Source: Amycolatopsis sp. CA-128772
Lineage (GTDB): Bacteria > Actinomycetota > Actinomycetes > Mycobacteriales > Pseudonocardiaceae
Direction: 5' to 3'
Assembly (NCBI RefSeq): GCF_002904295.1
Contig: NZ_PPHG01000027.1
Location: 169,623 to 233,622, forward strand
Length of the DNA: 64,000 bases
Part shown: one piece after another, positions 7,845 to 16,086 of the stretch
Numbering within the stretch: the stretch's first letter is position 1
Layout: the number at the start of each line of letters is the position of its first letter
The notes under the pieces: generated by a model
What the model was told of the DNA's origin: nothing
What the model saw: the letters and a program-made list of their open reading frames with translations, nothing else
Database searches by the model: none
Position numbers and translations under genes: made by a program

Positions 7845-9624
7845 ATGCACTCAGCGCCGTTGCTGCCGCCGGCCGACTTCGTGCTCAGCCCGCACACCGG
7901 TTGGGGCCGCGAGCACTGGGCGGCGGTCGCCGACCACCTCGTGGACGGGATCCTGCGCCACCGGTCGCCGGGCGGCGCGTTCCTGCGGGTGCCGGGGCGG
8001 ACGAGCTGGTCGGGCGCGGACAGCGACGGCCTGGAGGGCTTCGCGCGCAGCTTCCTGCTGGCGTCGTTCCGGCTGACGGGTGCCCAGGGCGAAGACCCAC
8101 GCGGCTGGCTGACCGCCTACGCGGAGGGTTTCGCCGCCGGCACGTCCGGTGAGCCCTGGCCCGCGATCGTGGACCGGGGGGCAGCCGCTGGTGGAAGCCG
8201 CGTCGCTGGTCATCGGGTTGCGGCTGACCCGGCCGTGGCTGTGGGACCGGCTGGCGGACCCGGTGCGGCAACGGGTCGTGGCGTGGCTGTCGGCCGGGGT
8301 GCGCGTCGAGCCGGTGGACAACAACTGGTGGCTGTTCCCGGTGCTGGTGGGCGATTTCCTGGAGTCCGTGGGCGCGGGGTCGCCGGCCGGCCGGGCCCGG
8401 ATCGAGCAGGGACTGGCGCGGATCGAGTCGTTCCACGCCGGACGCGGCTGGTACGCCGACGGCCCCCACCGCTCGTTCGACTACTACAACGGCTGGGCCA
8501 TGCACTTCTACCTCGGGCTGCGGTCGTACCTGTTCGGTCACCCCGTCGACCGCGCGCGGCTGGCCTCGTTCCTGGAGGACCACCGGCACTTCTTCGACCA
8601 CGACGGCGGCATGGTCCACTTCGGCCGGTCGCTGACCTACCGGGTCGCCGCCGTCGCGCCGCTGTGGCTGGGCGCGGCGCTGAACGTCCCGGCGTGCCCG
8701 CCGGGGGAGACCCGGCGGATCGCCGGCGCCACCCTGAAGCACTTCGTGGAGCGCGGGGCGATCCGGGACGGGGTGTGGACGGCCGGCTGGTACGGGCCGC
8801 ACGAGCCCACGCTACAAGCGTATTCCGGAGCCGCGTCACCCTACTGGGCGGCCAAGGGGTTCCTCGGGCTGGCGCTGCCGCCGACACACCCGGTGTGGAC
8901 GGCGACGGAGACCCTGGACCGGGGACCCGGGGTGGCCTCGCTGCCCGAGCCGGGGTTCCTGCTGCACCGCGCGCCCGGCGACGGCACCGCCCGCCTGGTC
9001 AACCACGGCAGCACCGGCCATCCCGGGGACCCGCTCTACGACCGGATCGCCTATTCCTCGCGGACCGGCCCGGCCGCCGGGCCGGCCGACAACACCTTCG
9101 CCGTTCTGGTGGACGGCGCGTGGTGCGGGCGGCCGTCACTGGAGCCGGCCGGGACCGGACCGGACTGGGCGGCGTCCCGGCACGTCGCCGCACCCGGGGT
9201 GGTGGTCGGCGCGGTGAGCGTGGTACGCGGGGCGAGCGAGGTCCGCGTGCACCGGACCCCGCCGGGCTCGGTCGTGCGCCACACCGGCTGGGCCCTGACC
9301 GAAGCCACCGCGACAGTGGGCGCCTTGGCCGTCCGCACGACCTCCGGTGCCTTGTCCGCCGAACTCGTCGGCCTGCTCGGCTACCGGGCGGCCGGCGTCG
9401 TGGACGCGCCGGAGGGCACCGCGTTCGGCGCGCCCGCCGTCGTTCCCGCGCTGGAGGGTACCGGTGAGCTGTTCGTCTGCCGGGCCGCTCTCCGGGCCGG
9501 CGGCACCGAGCCGCCGGCCGCCACCGCCGAACGCGCCGGCCGGGGCGTTCGAATCACGTGGCAGGACGGCACTACCCACGACGTCGACCTCGACGACCTC
9601 TCCGTGATGAGGAGCGATCCATGA
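7845..9624 (+). pseudogene. DUF2264 family protein, single frameshift
   Basis: The gene starts at ATG 7845 (MHSAPLLPPADFVLSP) and reads open to about 8180, ending PWPAIVDRG. The homologous-looking continuation (QPLVEAASLVIGLRL) lies one base out of frame and runs to 9624. The break sits in a run of six G residues at about 8175-8180; five would restore one protein of about 590 residues. DUF2264 proteins have a helical-toroid N-terminal domain and a beta-rich C-terminal domain like heteropolysaccharide lyases/hydrolases and sit in sugar loci. The stop overlaps the PL8 start (ATGA). Confidence 0.8.
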
Positions 9625-12446
9625 CCCTGTCCCGCAGGCACTTCCTGCTCGTGAGCGCCGTGACGACGCTGAGCGTGTCCGGCATCCCCGCGCTCGCCGC
9701 CGGCGACGCCTACGCCACTCTGCGCGCCCGCTGGCGCGACCTGCTGACCGGCGTCGGCTACAACGCGGCGGCGGAACCGTTCAAGTCCGCCTTGCAGCGC
9801 ACCGGTCAGCAGGCGGAGGCGTACCGGGCGGCCATGAGCCCCGGCACTTCGTCGCTGTGGCCGGACCTGCCCATCGGCTCCGTCTCGGCCAACGTGACCC
9901 AATCGCACAACCGCTTGCGCACGATGGCACTGGCCTACGTGCAGCCCGGCACCGGCCACACCGCCTCACCGACCGTGCTGGCGGCGCTCAAGACCGGCCT
10001 AAAGTGGCTGAACGACCACGCCTACACCGCCGGCCGCGCCACCTACGGCAACTGGTGGGACTGGCAGATCGGCACCCCGCAGTCGCTGCTCGACACCTGC
10101 GTCCTGATCGACGCGCCGCTGCTGGCCGACCATCTGGCCGCCGTGGACCACTACGTGCCCAGCTCGCTGGTGACCCGGTACAGCGGCACCAGCACCGGGG
10201 CGAACCGCGTGGACCTGTGCCGCGTGCTCGCGCTGCGCGGGGTACTCGGCGCGTCCGGGGCCAAGCTGACCACGGCGCGCGACGCGTTGTCCCCCGTGTT
10301 CCCGTACGTCCTGACCGGTGACGGGATGTACCCGGACGGCTCGTTCGTGCAACACACCTACGTCCCGTACGCGGGCGGCTACGGCGCGGTGCTGCTCGGC
10401 GGCCTCGCGCAGATGCTGACGCTGCTGTCCGGTTCGGCGTGGGCGGTGACCGACCCGAACCGGCAGCTGGTGCTCGACGCCGCCACCACGACCTTCGCCC
10501 CCTGGATCATGAACGGCCTGGTGATGGACGGCGTGTCCGGGCGGGGGATCAGCCGAGGCGAGCAGACCGACCACACCCGCGGGCACGCCATCATGGGCAG
10601 CATCCTGGTGCTGGCTGCCTCCGGCCTCGGCACATCCGCCGAGGTCACGCGGTGGCGCGGGCTGGTGAAGGGCTGGATCGGGCGCGGCCGGTACAGCCCG
10701 TACCTCGACGACCCGGCGGTCGGCGTGCCGGAGCTGGCGCTGGCCAAGGCCGTGGTGGATTCGACCGTGCCCGCGGCGGCGCAACCCGTGGGCCACCGGC
10801 TGTTCGCCTCGATGGACCGGGCGATCCACCAACGTCCGCAGTGGATGTTCTCGGTCAGCATGTCCTCCGCGCGCACCACGTTCTACGAAACCGGCAACGG
10901 CGAGAACCTGCGCGGCTGGCACACCGGCAGCGGCCAGACCTACTGGTGGGGCGACACCTACGGCAACGGCCAGTACTCCGACGCGTTCTGGCCCACCGTG
11001 GACCCGTACCGGCTGCCCGGCACCACGGTGTCGCGCAAGACGCTGGCCGACGCGGCGGGCGGCGACTGGAGCGCAACCCGGCCCCCCAACACGTGGGCCG
11101 GCGGTGCGAGCGACGGCACCTACGCCGCGCTGGGCCAGGACGTGCGGGGCCTGCAGAGCACGCTGACCGGCCGCAAATCGTGGTTCTGCCTGGACGACCA
11201 GGTCGTGTGCCTGGGCGCGGGCATCACGTCGGCCGACGGCGTGCCCGTGGACTCCGTGGTGGACAACCGCAACCTCGGCGCGTCCGGAACCCACCCGCTC
11301 GTGGTCGACGGCACGACCCAGCCCGCGGCCCTCGGCTGGACGCGGCGGTTCACCGGGGCGAAGTGGATGGCTCTCGGCGGATTCGGTGGGTACGTGTTCC
11401 CGGGTGGTGCGACCGTGGACGCGGGGCGGTTCGCGCGGACCGGGCGGTGGCGCGACATCAACAAGGGCGGCTCCACCGACAACATCACCCGCCGTTACCT
11501 GACGCTGTGGTTCGACCACGGCAAGAACCCGGCGGGCGCCGGGTACAGCTACGTCCTGCTGCCCGGGGCGGGCGCCGCCGCCACGGCCGCCCGCGCGGCG
11601 AACCCGTCGGCCGTGGTGCTGGCGAACACCGCCGCCGTGCAGGGGATCTCGGCCCCGGGTACGCACGCGGCGAACTTCTTCGCCGCCGGCACGTGCGGTC
11701 CGATCACGGTGAACGCGCCGTGCTCGGTGCTGGTGCGGCGCGTCGGCGAGCAGGTCACGGTGACCGTCGCCGACCCGACGCGCGAGGCCACCACCGTGCT
11801 GGTCACGTTGAGCGACAACGGTTTCACCTCCGCTTCCGGCGACCCGACGGTCACCGTGCTGGACACGTCGGGCACCACGCGCCTGCTGGTCGAGGTGGGC
11901 GGCTCGCTGGGCCGCGGCCACACGGTGACCCTCGGTACCGGAACCGCTGTCGGCTCGCAGACCTTCCGCACCGTGCCCCCCTCCGCCGACGCCTTCGTCC
12001 GCGACGGCACGTACGCGGACACCGCCTACGGCACCGATCCGACGCTGGTGGTGAAAGCGGCCGCGGGCAGCGGGTACACCCGCCAGTCGTACCTGGAGTT
12101 CGACCTGTCCGGGCTGGCGTCCGCACCGACGCGGGCGGTGCTGTGGGTGCACGGTGCGGTGTCCGACGCCGACGGCACGCACACCACACTTTCCGCCAAC
12201 GGGGTCACGGCCGCGTGGTCGGAGTCGGTCACCTGGAACACCCGGCCGGCGCTGGGCGCGGTCGTGGCGAGCCGGCTGGTCAGCACCGCCGCCGACTGGG
12301 TCCCGCTGGACGTCACAGCGTTCGTGCGCGGCCGGTTCGCGGTGGACCGGGTGGTGTCGCTGGGGCTGAGGGGGTCGCCGCTCGCGGTCGTGCTGGGCAG
12401 CCGCGAGGCCGCGGCCGGCCGGCCTTTCCTGGAGGTACTCACCTGA
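9621..12446 (+). CDS. Tat-exported polysaccharide lyase family 8 with C-terminal CBM96/DNRLRE-like module
   Basis: A 941-residue protein. The N-terminus MTLSRRHFLLVSAVTTL is a twin-arginine signal. The alpha-toroid carries PL8 landmarks: NWWDWQIGTP (near residue 145), the catalytic His/Tyr segment SFVQHTYVPYAGGYG (near 241) and the Arg loop VSGRGISRGEQ (near 305). Beta-sandwich domains follow. The last about 160 residues (PPSADAFVRDGTYADTAYG, QSYLEFDLSGL) match the DNRLRE/CBM96-type carbohydrate-binding module. PL8 enzymes cleave uronic-acid glycans such as hyaluronan, chondroitin or xanthan; which one is not decidable here. Start 9621 overlaps the upstream stop by ATGA. Confidence 0.9.
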   Translation: MTLSRRHFLLVSAVTTLSVSGIPALAAGDAYATLRARWRDLLTGVGYNAAAEPFKSALQRTGQQAEAYRAAMSPGTSSLWPDLPIGSVSANVTQSHNRLRTMALAYVQPGTGHTASPTVLAALKTGLKWLNDHAYTAGRATYGNWWDWQIGTPQSLLDTCVLIDAPLLADHLAAVDHYVPSSLVTRYSGTSTGANRVDLCRVLALRGVLGASGAKLTTARDALSPVFPYVLTGDGMYPDGSFVQHTYVPYAGGYGAVLLGGLAQMLTLLSGSAWAVTDPNRQLVLDAATTTFAPWIMNGLVMDGVSGRGISRGEQTDHTRGHAIMGSILVLAASGLGTSAEVTRWRGLVKGWIGRGRYSPYLDDPAVGVPELALAKAVVDSTVPAAAQPVGHRLFASMDRAIHQRPQWMFSVSMSSARTTFYETGNGENLRGWHTGSGQTYWWGDTYGNGQYSDAFWPTVDPYRLPGTTVSRKTLADAAGGDWSATRPPNTWAGGASDGTYAALGQDVRGLQSTLTGRKSWFCLDDQVVCLGAGITSADGVPVDSVVDNRNLGASGTHPLVVDGTTQPAALGWTRRFTGAKWMALGGFGGYVFPGGATVDAGRFARTGRWRDINKGGSTDNITRRYLTLWFDHGKNPAGAGYSYVLLPGAGAAATAARAANPSAVVLANTAAVQGISAPGTHAANFFAAGTCGPITVNAPCSVLVRRVGEQVTVTVADPTREATTVLVTLSDNGFTSASGDPTVTVLDTSGTTRLLVEVGGSLGRGHTVTLGTGTAVGSQTFRTVPPSADAFVRDGTYADTAYGTDPTLVVKAAAGSGYTRQSYLEFDLSGLASAPTRAVLWVHGAVSDADGTHTTLSANGVTAAWSESVTWNTRPALGAVVASRLVSTAADWVPLDVTAFVRGRFAVDRVVSLGLRGSPLAVVLGSREAAAGRPFLEVLT

Positions 12447-12506
12447 GCGTTTTCCGGATACGATCACCAGGCGATCGGTTCGCCCGGTCGATCACCGGAG
12501 GTGCGG

Positions 12507-13622
12507 ATGGACGCCAGCCGCAGGCATCACGCGATCCTCATGGCCGTGCGCCGCGCCGGGAGCGTCCGGGTCGCCGAGCTGGCCGCCCAGCTCGGCGTCT
12601 CGCCCATCACCGTGCGCCGGGACCTGGCGGAGCTGGAGTGCCGCGGGGACCTCAGCCGAGTGCACGGCGGGGCGGTGCTGCCCAGCGCCGTCCGGGACAC
12701 GCTCGTCACGCCGTCCGTGCCGAGGGTCGTGGGGCGGCGTCCGACGATCGGCATGGTGATACCGGCCGCGAGCCAGTACTTCCGCGAGATCGTGGAGGGC
12801 GCCCGGCGGGCGGCGCACGCGCGTGACATCAAGCTGGTGCTCGCGGTGTCGGACTACAACCTCGACGACGACCGGTCCCACGTGCGGCGGCTGCTGGAGG
12901 CCAAGGTCGACGGCCTGCTGCTGACGCCGAGCGAGCCGTTCTCGCGGCTGGCGCCGGCCCTGGACTGGATCACCGAACTGCCGATCCCCGTGCTGTTCGT
13001 GGAGCGCTCGCACGAGCCGGCCGTCAACCTGCACCCGGTGGAGTACGTGTCGAGCGACCACCAGCACGGGACGATCCAGGCGATGCGGCACCTGGTGGAG
13101 CTGGGGCATCGCGACATCGCGTTGGTGACGTGCCAGTCGCCGACCAGCGGGTGGATAACGCGGGGTTACGACGCGGCGGTGGCGGCGATGGGCTTGGCCA
13201 CCGGCATGCCGCGCCACGAGAACCATACCCAGGCGGAGATCGCGCAGCGCTTGGACGGGTTCTTGGACGGTTTCGCGCGTTCCGGGGTCACGGCCGTGCT
13301 GGCGCACCCGGACGACATCGCGATCCAGGTGCTGCAACGGGCGCGCCGGCGGGGCCTGGTCGTGCCGGACGACCTGTCGGTGATCGCCTACGACGACGAG
13401 TTCGCGGGCTTGGCGGACATCCCGCTGACAGCGGTCGCGCCGCCCCGCGAGAACGTGGGCCGCCTGGCGGTGGAATTCCTGCTGCGTAAACTCCACAGCG
13501 GCCGCTCGGACCGCGCGGAACTCCACTTGCAGCTCCTCCCGCACGTGGTGGTGAGAGCCTCCACCGCCGCGTCTCGCCATGTAACCGCCGAAGACCACAC
13601 GTCCGCCGAGACCCGGCTCTGA
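12507..13622 (+). CDS. Transcriptional regulator: DeoR-like HTH plus LacI-like sensor domain
   Basis: A 371-residue protein; ATG 12507 follows a CCGGAGG site with five-base spacing. Residues 1-60 are a DeoR-type winged helix (RHHAILMAVRRAG, VAELAAQLGVSPITVRRDLAEL, then LSRVHGGAV). From about residue 75 a LacI/periplasmic-binding domain follows (PTIGMVIPAASQYFREIVEGA, VDGLLLTP, VSSDHQHG, VIAYDDEFAGLADIPLTAV). This HTH-sensor pairing is less common than DeoR or LacI proteins proper. It is likely a sugar-responsive repressor of the beta-helix/DUF2264/PL8 genes. A paralogue lies 300 bases downstream. Confidence 0.87.
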   Translation: MDASRRHHAILMAVRRAGSVRVAELAAQLGVSPITVRRDLAELECRGDLSRVHGGAVLPSAVRDTLVTPSVPRVVGRRPTIGMVIPAASQYFREIVEGARRAAHARDIKLVLAVSDYNLDDDRSHVRRLLEAKVDGLLLTPSEPFSRLAPALDWITELPIPVLFVERSHEPAVNLHPVEYVSSDHQHGTIQAMRHLVELGHRDIALVTCQSPTSGWITRGYDAAVAAMGLATGMPRHENHTQAEIAQRLDGFLDGFARSGVTAVLAHPDDIAIQVLQRARRRGLVVPDDLSVIAYDDEFAGLADIPLTAVAPPRENVGRLAVEFLLRKLHSGRSDRAELHLQLLPHVVVRASTAASRHVTAEDHTSAETRL

Positions 13623-13866
13623 CCGGATGTCGTTCTTCGTCCCGTCCGCCTTCGGGCAACTGCAGGCGCTCTGGGAGCGAAGTCCGGATCGAAGTGACTG
13701 GATATTTTGATCGCATGTGCTCGAGATGTGATCTGGGTCGGGCGGCGTATCTCAATCCGGGCCAGAAGTGGTTGAGGACGAGCGGCGCCGGAGGACGAGC
13801 CCGTCGGGCGTCGGCGGCTCAGCGGGATGACGGTGCGCGCCACACGGCTTGGCGCCCCCAGGAGGA

Positions 13867-13888
13867 GATCAAGTGATACAACTTGATC
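13867..13888. promoter_or_regulatory. Perfect inverted repeat, candidate operator
   Basis: GATCAAGT at 13867-13874 is repeated in exact reverse complement (ACTTGATC) at 13881-13888 with a 6-base spacer. The 22-bp palindrome ends 46 bases before the GTG of the second DeoR/LacI-type regulator. An autoregulatory operator is the simplest reading. A shorter related site (GATCA...TGATC) occurs near 15979 before the ABC transporter operon. Confidence 0.5.
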
Positions 13889-13934
13889 CTGACGTGGATT
13901 GTCCACGCGCGACGGCTCGAGGGAGTTGCAGGCT

Positions 13935-15011
13935 GTGACGGCGGAGGAACGGCGGGCGAAGATCGTGGACCTCGTTCGCGAGCTGGGCAGCATCCGGGTG
14001 GTCGCGCTGGCTGAACGGCTGGGGATGGCGCCGGTGACGGTCAGGCGTGATGTCGTTGCGCTGGCCGCCGCGGGTGTCTTGCGCCGCTCGCACGGTACGG
14101 TCTCGGTGCCGACACGGGCGGTGGATGGGCCCCGGCTCGTGCCCGACCGGGAATGGGTGGTCGGGATGCTGATCCCCGCGGTGGTCTCGTACTTCGACGA
14201 GATCATCGACGGGGCGCGAGCCACGGCCGAAGCGCTGGGCGCGCGGTTGGCGCTGGGTATTGCCCCCTACGGCCTCGGAGACGACCGTTTCCAGGTCGCG
14301 CAGTTGACGGAGTCCGGTGTCGACGGCCTGCTGGTCACCCCGAACTGGACCTCGGAAGGGCCTTCGGGGGAGGGGGCGTGGATCTGTGACCTGCCGGTCC
14401 CGACGGTCTTGGTCGAGCGGCGGGCTCCGGCGGCCAGCGCCTGCGCGGGCCTGGACTCGGTGAGTTCGGATCACCACCACGGAGTCGTGCTGGCCCTGCG
14501 GCATTTTCTGGCCTTGGGGCACACCTCGGTGATGCTGGCCGCCCGGCGTGACACGTGGACGGCTCTTCAGGTCAGAGCCGGCTACTGCGCCGCGGTCCGA
14601 GAGCTGGGGCTGACGTCGAGCCCGCTGATCGACATCGAACATCCCGGCCGTGACGCCGAGGCGGTCGCCGACCGGATTCGCGGCAACGTGGCCGAGGGGG
14701 TGCGCGCCGCACTGGTGCACAACGATCAGGACGCCATTCAGCTGATGCCGCTGTTGCGTGCGCGCGGCGTGCGTGTGCCCGATGACCTGGACCTGATTTC
14801 CTACGACGACGTGTTCGCGGCGCTGTCGGCGCCCGCGCTCACCGCTGTCGCTCCGCCCAAGCGCGCTGTCGGCGCCGCCGCCCTCGACCTGCTCGTGCGC
14901 CGTCTCGGCCGCCACGATCCGGCCCTCCCCGTGCACCACCTCGAGCTCTTGCCGACGCTACAGATCCGGGCTTCCGCCGGGAAAGCCGCCGCCGCGGACG
15001 TCCTGGGCTGA
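13935..15011 (+). CDS. Transcriptional regulator: DeoR-like HTH plus LacI-like sensor domain (second copy)
   Basis: A 358-residue protein with the same design as the regulator at 12507: an N-terminal winged helix (EERRAKIVDLVRELGSIRV, LAERLGMAPVTVRRDVVAL, RRSHGTV) and a LacI-type sensor (VGMLIPAVVSYFDEIIDGA, VDGLLVTP, VSSDHHHG, LISYDDVFAALSAPALTAV). GTG 13935 is chosen because GAGGGAG lies about ten bases upstream; a TTG at 13899 is also possible. A perfect palindrome lies just upstream. It probably controls the divergent epimerase and ABC transporter operon to its right. Its last 54 bases overlap the convergent epimerase gene. Confidence 0.86.
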   Translation: MTAEERRAKIVDLVRELGSIRVVALAERLGMAPVTVRRDVVALAAAGVLRRSHGTVSVPTRAVDGPRLVPDREWVVGMLIPAVVSYFDEIIDGARATAEALGARLALGIAPYGLGDDRFQVAQLTESGVDGLLVTPNWTSEGPSGEGAWICDLPVPTVLVERRAPAASACAGLDSVSSDHHHGVVLALRHFLALGHTSVMLAARRDTWTALQVRAGYCAAVRELGLTSSPLIDIEHPGRDAEAVADRIRGNVAEGVRAALVHNDQDAIQLMPLLRARGVRVPDDLDLISYDDVFAALSAPALTAVAPPKRAVGAAALDLLVRRLGRHDPALPVHHLELLPTLQIRASAGKAAAADVLG

Positions 15012-15782
15012 GGCTGCGTCGTTCAGGTAGCGAGCCGCGGCGGTCAGCAGCGGTGGAAGAGGCTCGGCGCGGGGAAACCAGGCCGCTTCGTACTCCCAGG
15101 AGACCCGGCAGCCGGCGGCCAGCAGCCGCAGGCACTCCACGATGGGCAGGACTCCGCCGCCGAGCCGCAGGGGTGTGCGGTCGTGCTGGCCGGCAATGTC
15201 TTTGACCTGGACGTAGCCCAGCCGCGCACCGAGTGCGTCGCGGGTCGCCTCGGGAGACTCGCTCGCCAGCCAGGTGTGCATCAGGTCCACAGTGCGCCGA
15301 TCGACGGCCGGTCGACCAGATCGAGAATCCGGGCGACGTCGGCGCCGCCGCGATGGGGAGTCATGGGTCTCCGGCAGCACGCCGATTCCGAGGTCCTCGG
15401 CTTCGCCGGCGACGGCCGACAGGCGGCGGGCCGCTCGTGGGTCAGCCCCGCCCGGACACGAACCGGCGTGGGGAAACACCCGCACGTAGCGCGCGTGCAG
15501 GTCGGCTGCGAGCTGGAGGGACTGTCGAAGCCGCGCCAGGACAGCGTCGTCCGGGCCCGGCGCGGCAACGCCGATGTAGGTCGCGACCGTGAGAGCGCGG
15601 ACTCCGCTGACCGCGCGGCTGTGCACCGCGGCCAGCCGCTCGGCGCGGGTCATGGCCGGGGAGATCGTCTCTCCCGGGGCACATCGCAGCTCCAGACCCA
15701 GCCAGCCCGTCCGGGTAGCCAGGTCGGCGGCCTCGTGTAGCGGCAGGCCGGGCAGGCCCAGCGTGGAAAAGGCGAGTCGCAT
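14958..15782 (-). CDS. Sugar phosphate isomerase/epimerase (AP endonuclease family 2 type), internal compensating indels
   Basis: A 274-residue TIM-barrel protein starting MRLAFSTLGLPGLPLHEAAD after a GAGGAG site, with GLELRCAPGE, VRVFPHAG, GVLPETHD and YVQVKDIAGQHDR, the metal- and substrate-binding strands of the xylose-isomerase-like family. Between about 15365 and 15290 the protein-like frame is shifted: the other frame reads HRGGADVARILDLVDRPS. An extra C in a CCCC run and a missing G before CTGATGC would explain both junctions, so about 24 residues are scrambled. It is divergent from the ABC/dehydrogenase operon and likely belongs to the same pathway. Confidence 0.75.
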   Translation of the reverse strand: MRLAFSTLGLPGLPLHEAADLATRTGWLGLELRCAPGETISPAMTRAERLAAVHSRAVSGVRALTVATYIGVAAPGPDDAVLARLRQSLQLAADLHARYVRVFPHAGSCPGGADPRAARRLSAVAGEAEDLGIGVLPETHDSPSRRRRRRPDSRSGRPAVDRRTVDLMHTWLASESPEATRDALGARLGYVQVKDIAGQHDRTPLRLGGGVLPIVECLRLLAAGCRVSWEYEAAWFPRAEPLPPLLTAAARYLNDAASAQDVRGGGFPGGSPDL

Positions 15783-16086
15783 GGTCGCACGGCTCCTCGG
15801 CGGACGGTGAGCGAAAGTTCGTGCGCTGATCGTCGGCGACGCCGAAAGCGTCTCAATCGATCGAAACGGATCGTTCGACAGCCTAACGCCGCTGTAGTCG
15901 GTCGGTGGGCTCTGACGTGCTTCATTCACCGAAACCAGGCCGACACCACGACTCTCGACCAGTCAGTCGAGATCGCTTTAGATCATTTGATTGATCGGTC
16001 TTGACGTCGGGCAAGGCTGGTCGCAAGATGGCGGAACTCACGCGAGCCCGCATCGTTGCGGCTGTGCTCGACCGACAGGAGCCGTC
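15783..16086. promoter_or_regulatory. Divergent control region between epimerase and ABC operon
   Basis: A 304-bp gap between two divergent transcription units. It holds an imperfect palindrome with a central CG (TCGATCGAAACGGATCGTTC... around 15857-15878), the general form of LacI-family operators, and a second GATCA-(6)-TGATC element near 15979. Both are plausible targets of the DeoR/LacI-type regulators to the left. No gene is seen here. Confidence 0.4.

Noticed and set aside
9999..12467. Very long minus-strand open frame (822 codons) opposite the PL8 gene
   Set aside because: Arg/Gly/His-rich composition with no domains; it is the high-GC shadow of the PL8 frame.
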